64,000 bases of DNA from Sinomicrobium sp. GTDB lineage: Bacteria; Bacteroidota; Bacteroidia; Flavobacteriales; Flavobacteriaceae. The stretch is taken from contig JAJUFH010000006.1 of assembly GCA_029266035.1 (NCBI GenBank), positions 40,248-104,247 on the forward strand. Direction: 5' to 3'. The position numbers were made by a program, and so were the translations under genes. The notes under the pieces are model-generated. The model worked only from the letters and a program-made list of their open reading frames with translations. It was not told the DNA's origin and did not search any database. Positions 64,000 through 64,000 of this stretch are shown here, one piece after another. Position 1 is the stretch's first letter, and each line of letters begins with the position of its first letter.

Positions 64000-64000
64000 A

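Noticed and set aside
1..64000. CRISPR arrays, insertion sequences, prophage genes or rRNA operons.
   Set aside because: No regularly spaced direct repeats, transposase or integrase motifs, phage structural genes or rRNA sequence were seen in the window.

Overview
The window is a chromosomal segment of a member of the Bacteroidota, most likely a flavobacterium. The gene blocks match orders typical of that class: ftsX-DUF3098-uppP-truB, rplM-rpsI-rpsB-tsf-pyrH-frr, asnS-rpoN, exbB with two exbD genes, and yicC-gmk-nadD. Many genes are preceded by the Bacteroidota promoter element TAnnTTTG, and envelope families characteristic of the phylum are present (DUF5686/carboxypeptidase-like outer-membrane protein, large alpha-2-macroglobulin lineage protein, PorT-like barrel, TonB-like transducer). 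The species cannot be named from the sequence.

Layout. 1-4242: end of an ABC transporter operon, then aspartate kinase, a GNAT acetyltransferase and class I fructose-bisphosphatase. 4307-7592: a compact four-gene module, with a small coiled-coil protein, a coiled-coil plus roadblock/longin-like protein, a stand-alone Ras/Rab-like small GTPase and a soluble hybrid histidine kinase; this is the least ordinary signalling unit here. 7638-15306: TerB-like protein and mfd (divergent), then ftsX, DUF3098, uppP, truB and a TonB-like protein. 15314-25888: anmK, a 475-base gene-poor stretch, polA and a 2012-residue alpha-2-macroglobulin family protein with an intact thioester motif. 26149-30417: translation operon with structured leaders before rpsB and tsf, followed by pyrH and frr. 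30513-38668: outer-membrane DUF5686 protein, MMPL/RND transporter, asnS, rpoN. 38673-42530: PAP2-like membrane protein, porin-like barrel and an ExbB/ExbD energiser operon. 42764-47218: tRNA-Ser(GGA), type I asparaginase, acyltransferase, TatD nuclease, retropepsin-like protein and thioesterase.

47521-58974 is a catabolic cluster. It holds a lipoprotein cytochrome c, a GMC flavoprotein whose cysteine spacing fits a 3Fe-4S cluster, its Tat-signal small subunit, three TIM-barrel isomerase/epimerase-like proteins, a Gfo/Idh/MocA oxidoreductase, an MFS nucleoside/sugar symporter and two DUF1080 (3-keto-disaccharide hydrolase family) proteins. Together they suggest extracytoplasmic oxidation of glycosides at C3, with electrons passed to the cytochrome, followed by cleavage and uptake of the keto-sugar. 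A Ca2+/H+ antiporter gene with visibly different base and codon use sits between the two DUF1080 genes.

58975-64000: yicC-gmk-nadD, a lipoprotein with an N-formylglutamate-amidohydrolase-like domain and a duplicated C-terminal domain, a gene-free stretch, and the C-terminal end of a probable AAA/DUF4143-type ATPase running off the window. All assignments come from reading the sequence and recall of protein families; no database search was run.
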